From assembly GCF_964204865.1 (NCBI RefSeq), contig NC_135257.1:13414151-13478150 (forward strand): a stretch of DNA of 64,000 nt. Direction: 5' to 3'. Position numbers and translations under genes: made by a program. Position 1 is the first letter of the stretch, and each line of letters opens with the position of its first letter. The DNA is from Styela clava. Lineage: Eukaryota; Chordata; Ascidiacea; Stolidobranchia; Styelidae. Positions 61,548 through 64,000 of the stretch are shown here, piece by piece. Below the pieces are notes generated by a model. It was not told the origin of the DNA and did not search any database. It was given only the letters and a program-made list of their open reading frames with translations.

Positions 61548-63942
61548 TCAGCCAAAACTGGTAGAATTTTCAATATCTTCATCAGTATCGACAACTTCTC
61601 CATCACTAAGTTCCGCGGGTAATTTTTGAAACCCACTGACCATTACTTTCGAAGAATTTTCAAAGAAGCTATTCACATTGTTAAAGTTCGAATCAGCAAC
61701 AAAAGTCTTTGACATATTACTAGATTGTATGGAAATGTCATTTGTATTAAAATCCATTTCATGCCCATCTTTAGATTCTGCTGCCATGCTCCATGAATTT
61801 GGGATTTGTTCCATTGGTTCAGGTTTCTTTTTCCGTTTAGCGATTTTGCGCTGTTCCCATTGCATTCGCTCCCTTTCAGATTCTACACTGAATATATTCT
61901 GTAAAAATTATATACAGCTACAGGTATGAGTGAACTAAATTTAATATCATAATACGGTTTACAAGAATATTTTAATCTTGAATTTAAATACCAATTGGGC
62001 CTGAAATGGGCCACAGAGGATGATTCAGTGCATGGAAGCTGGATAATTGACAAAACAAAGAGACAAAATACAAGACAAAATACCTAATAGTGTCTAGATT
62101 TGTCTTATCAAAGACTTTTATCATAGAAGGAATGAATTCGTGTAGCCAAAAATTCTATCAGTACATATACAATAAAAAAGATCTAAAAGCTGTCTTGGCT
62201 TAGCACAATGAAACATTTTCTAATGGAAATCGGCGAAGGGAGAAAGTATATGTCAGTCAGTATGGAAATATTATTAGTATTTTAAAAACGCTGTACACAT
62301 TACCAAACCTTAGATCCATAGTCAATATTTAATGCACTTACATTAATTTGCTGTTGATCTAAATTGGGATCATTTCTTATAAGATAGAGAAATGTACCAC
62401 CCGGAGTTCTTCTTCTCAACCCCTGCAAAAATACAGATATAATTAAAAGATGTTAACATGACTACGTAATGAAATACATGATTTCTGAATTTAATTTTGA
62501 CAAATATGAAAAGGTAGCTCAAGCATGAAACGAAACTATTTTGCTTGATTGTCAATGTCAGTCCAGATAAAGTATGAGAACAGTTTGCTATTTGAACAAT
62601 CAGATGATAAATATAAAATTATTTGTAATGAAGTAAATAAGTTCAATGAAACAATGCCTAATTACAAAATTCTAAAACATCCACTTTGCCAACTAAATCA
62701 CGGTAGGCCTATGCATGTAATACAAACCGTCATAGTTAAAAGTCCCCCACTCTTCTCAATATCTTGGGTCTTGTTGCAAAAATCAATAGCTTTTTTAACA
62801 CCTAGAGTTTCTGTCAAAGATCGAATTAAATCTTTTTTGCGTTCCCACAACCTATGAAAACAAAGCAATAATACTTTGAATATGTTGAAATGTATAGAAG
62901 TAATGATGATACTAGGTAAAGATAAAAAACTTGCAGAAAAAAGAATCAGAAAATTAATTTGAATACTACCCAATTGTTATGTGCATAGTGCTATATATAT
63001 AACCAGTTTCGAGTTATGTCTGTGCAGAACTGGGAGGTTTATAGAGCATTATATCCATGCTGAGGATACAAAAATATTTTGCCCCAAGAATCGTCCGCTA
63101 TTAAAATAACATCACATTTTTGCGGAATATTGAACAATCATGGCAAATGATTTTACAGCACAATCTTAATCAATGGAATTATGTTTCACTCTCATAGTCC
63201 AACTTTTCGGTAGTGCTATTAGTTACAGTACCTTTACACAACTGGATGTAAAATGAGCGAACAAAATTAGTTACATCCATATTGGTACACATACTTCTGG
63301 AGCGCCAGGGTTCAATAAGCAAAAGCATATCTTTATAAAACAAAATCTAGCATTCTTTTTTATCAAGTTAGATGCTATCTGTTTTAAAAAACTGAAATAT
63401 ACCTGAACGCTATTTCTTCTGCTACTTTGTCGACAGGATCTGTATCTGCCAGTTCACATCTTCTATTAAGATTAACCTCCTGGCCCGGCTTGAATGTCGG
63501 GACATTTTTTTTCTTTTTACTCGCTTTTCTTTTTCTTCGCCGTCCTTGAGACCCTAAACAACAAAGGAAGTATTTTGTAATGAAGATTAAAAAAGTTGAG
63601 ACCTTAACTAAGTTTGATTAGGTATATATTTTATCTTTGTTACATATGGTCTGAATAGCCTGTCTTGAAGGTGCGCTCACTCAAAGTATATGAGACTAGT
63701 TTTATTAATAATAATTCTCTCTTTCGAAATGGGCATATATTATATTACATTAATAGAATTCAAATGTTCTCTAATCTCTACCATTTTTTTCTGCTTCATT
63801 TGTTTTATGTTGTTGCATTTCTGTGTCATAACATTGATTATGTTGTTCCTCTGATTCGTCATTAGAAGATTCATTGGAATCAGATTCAACATCTCTTTTT
63901 TTGTGTCCAAAATGTGAAGGAAGATCAAATGATTCTGGACCT
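61548..63942 (-). CDS. PHAX: PHAX (phosphorylated adaptor for RNA export), 5' end outside the window
   Basis: Visible exons in coding order: 63942-63782, 63553-63403, 62851-62728, 62422-62342, 61898-61548. They are in phase with each other. The first visible exon begins inside a codon, so at least one coding exon lies beyond 64000. The first visible exon is acidic (SDSNESSNDESEE). The next has a basic NLS-like cluster (RRRKRKASKKKK) and then DKVAEEIAFRLWERKKDLI. The RNA-binding domain is diagnostic: LGVKKAIDFCNKTQDIEKSG, GGLLTMTGLRRRTPGG and TFLYLIRNDP against human GGLFIMNGSRRRTPGGVFLNLLKN. PHAX bridges cap-bound U snRNA to CRM1 for nuclear export. The tail ends ENSTSFG with an acidic stretch. 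Confidence 0.93.
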
Positions 63943-64000
63943 CTATTGAAAAATTTTTGAATCATAAAATGTACAATAGGCTCTATGAACGGGATATTCA

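Overview
This is a eukaryotic, AT-rich genomic window from a metazoan, most likely an invertebrate. It holds spliced genes with GT-AG introns, animal-type secreted proteins (a lipocalin, and an LDL-receptor class A plus thyroglobulin type-1 protein), conserved nuclear and cytokinesis genes, and a heavy load of DNA transposons and fold-back repeats. The species cannot be fixed from the sequence; a marine invertebrate such as a tunicate is only a guess.

Layout. 67-2257 is a hAT-like element with a perfect 8-bp target duplication. 3402-11258 (minus) is an eight-exon SH3BP5/Rab11-GEF family gene. 11968-16081 is a fold-back element with a perfect 9-bp duplication, built on inverted arrays of a 193-bp unit. 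16082-21300 is transposon debris: a MITE, hAT-type ends and a broken THAP-domain fragment. 21315-23339 (plus) is a five-exon lipocalin. 25200-27945 (plus) is a seven-exon secreted LDLRa/thyroglobulin-1 protein, followed at 28965-29570 by a decayed tandem copy. 30325-35913 (minus) is a ten-exon AATF/Che-1 gene. 36587-38173 (minus) is an intronless IK/RED gene with a tRNA-derived SINE just upstream. 38650-50000 is repeat territory: a diverged hAT relative, a nested insertion, and a palindrome of about 8 kb made of 11 direct plus 11 inverted copies of a 371-bp unit. 51836-57846 (minus) is an eleven-exon PRC1 gene. 58075-59659 is another copy of the first hAT-like family. 61548 to the right edge (minus) is a PHAX gene whose 5' end lies outside the window.

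The conserved genes are mostly general cell machinery: Rab11 exchange (SH3BP5), ribosome biogenesis and transcription (AATF), splicing and checkpoint (IK), the spindle midzone (PRC1) and snRNA export (PHAX). I see no operon or pathway cluster. The two secreted genes on the plus strand form a separate pocket. Exon models were built by hand from splice sites, and every junction given for the six spliced genes is in phase. The most unusual content is structural: two fold-back elements whose arms are tandem arrays, with different units (193 bp and 371 bp).
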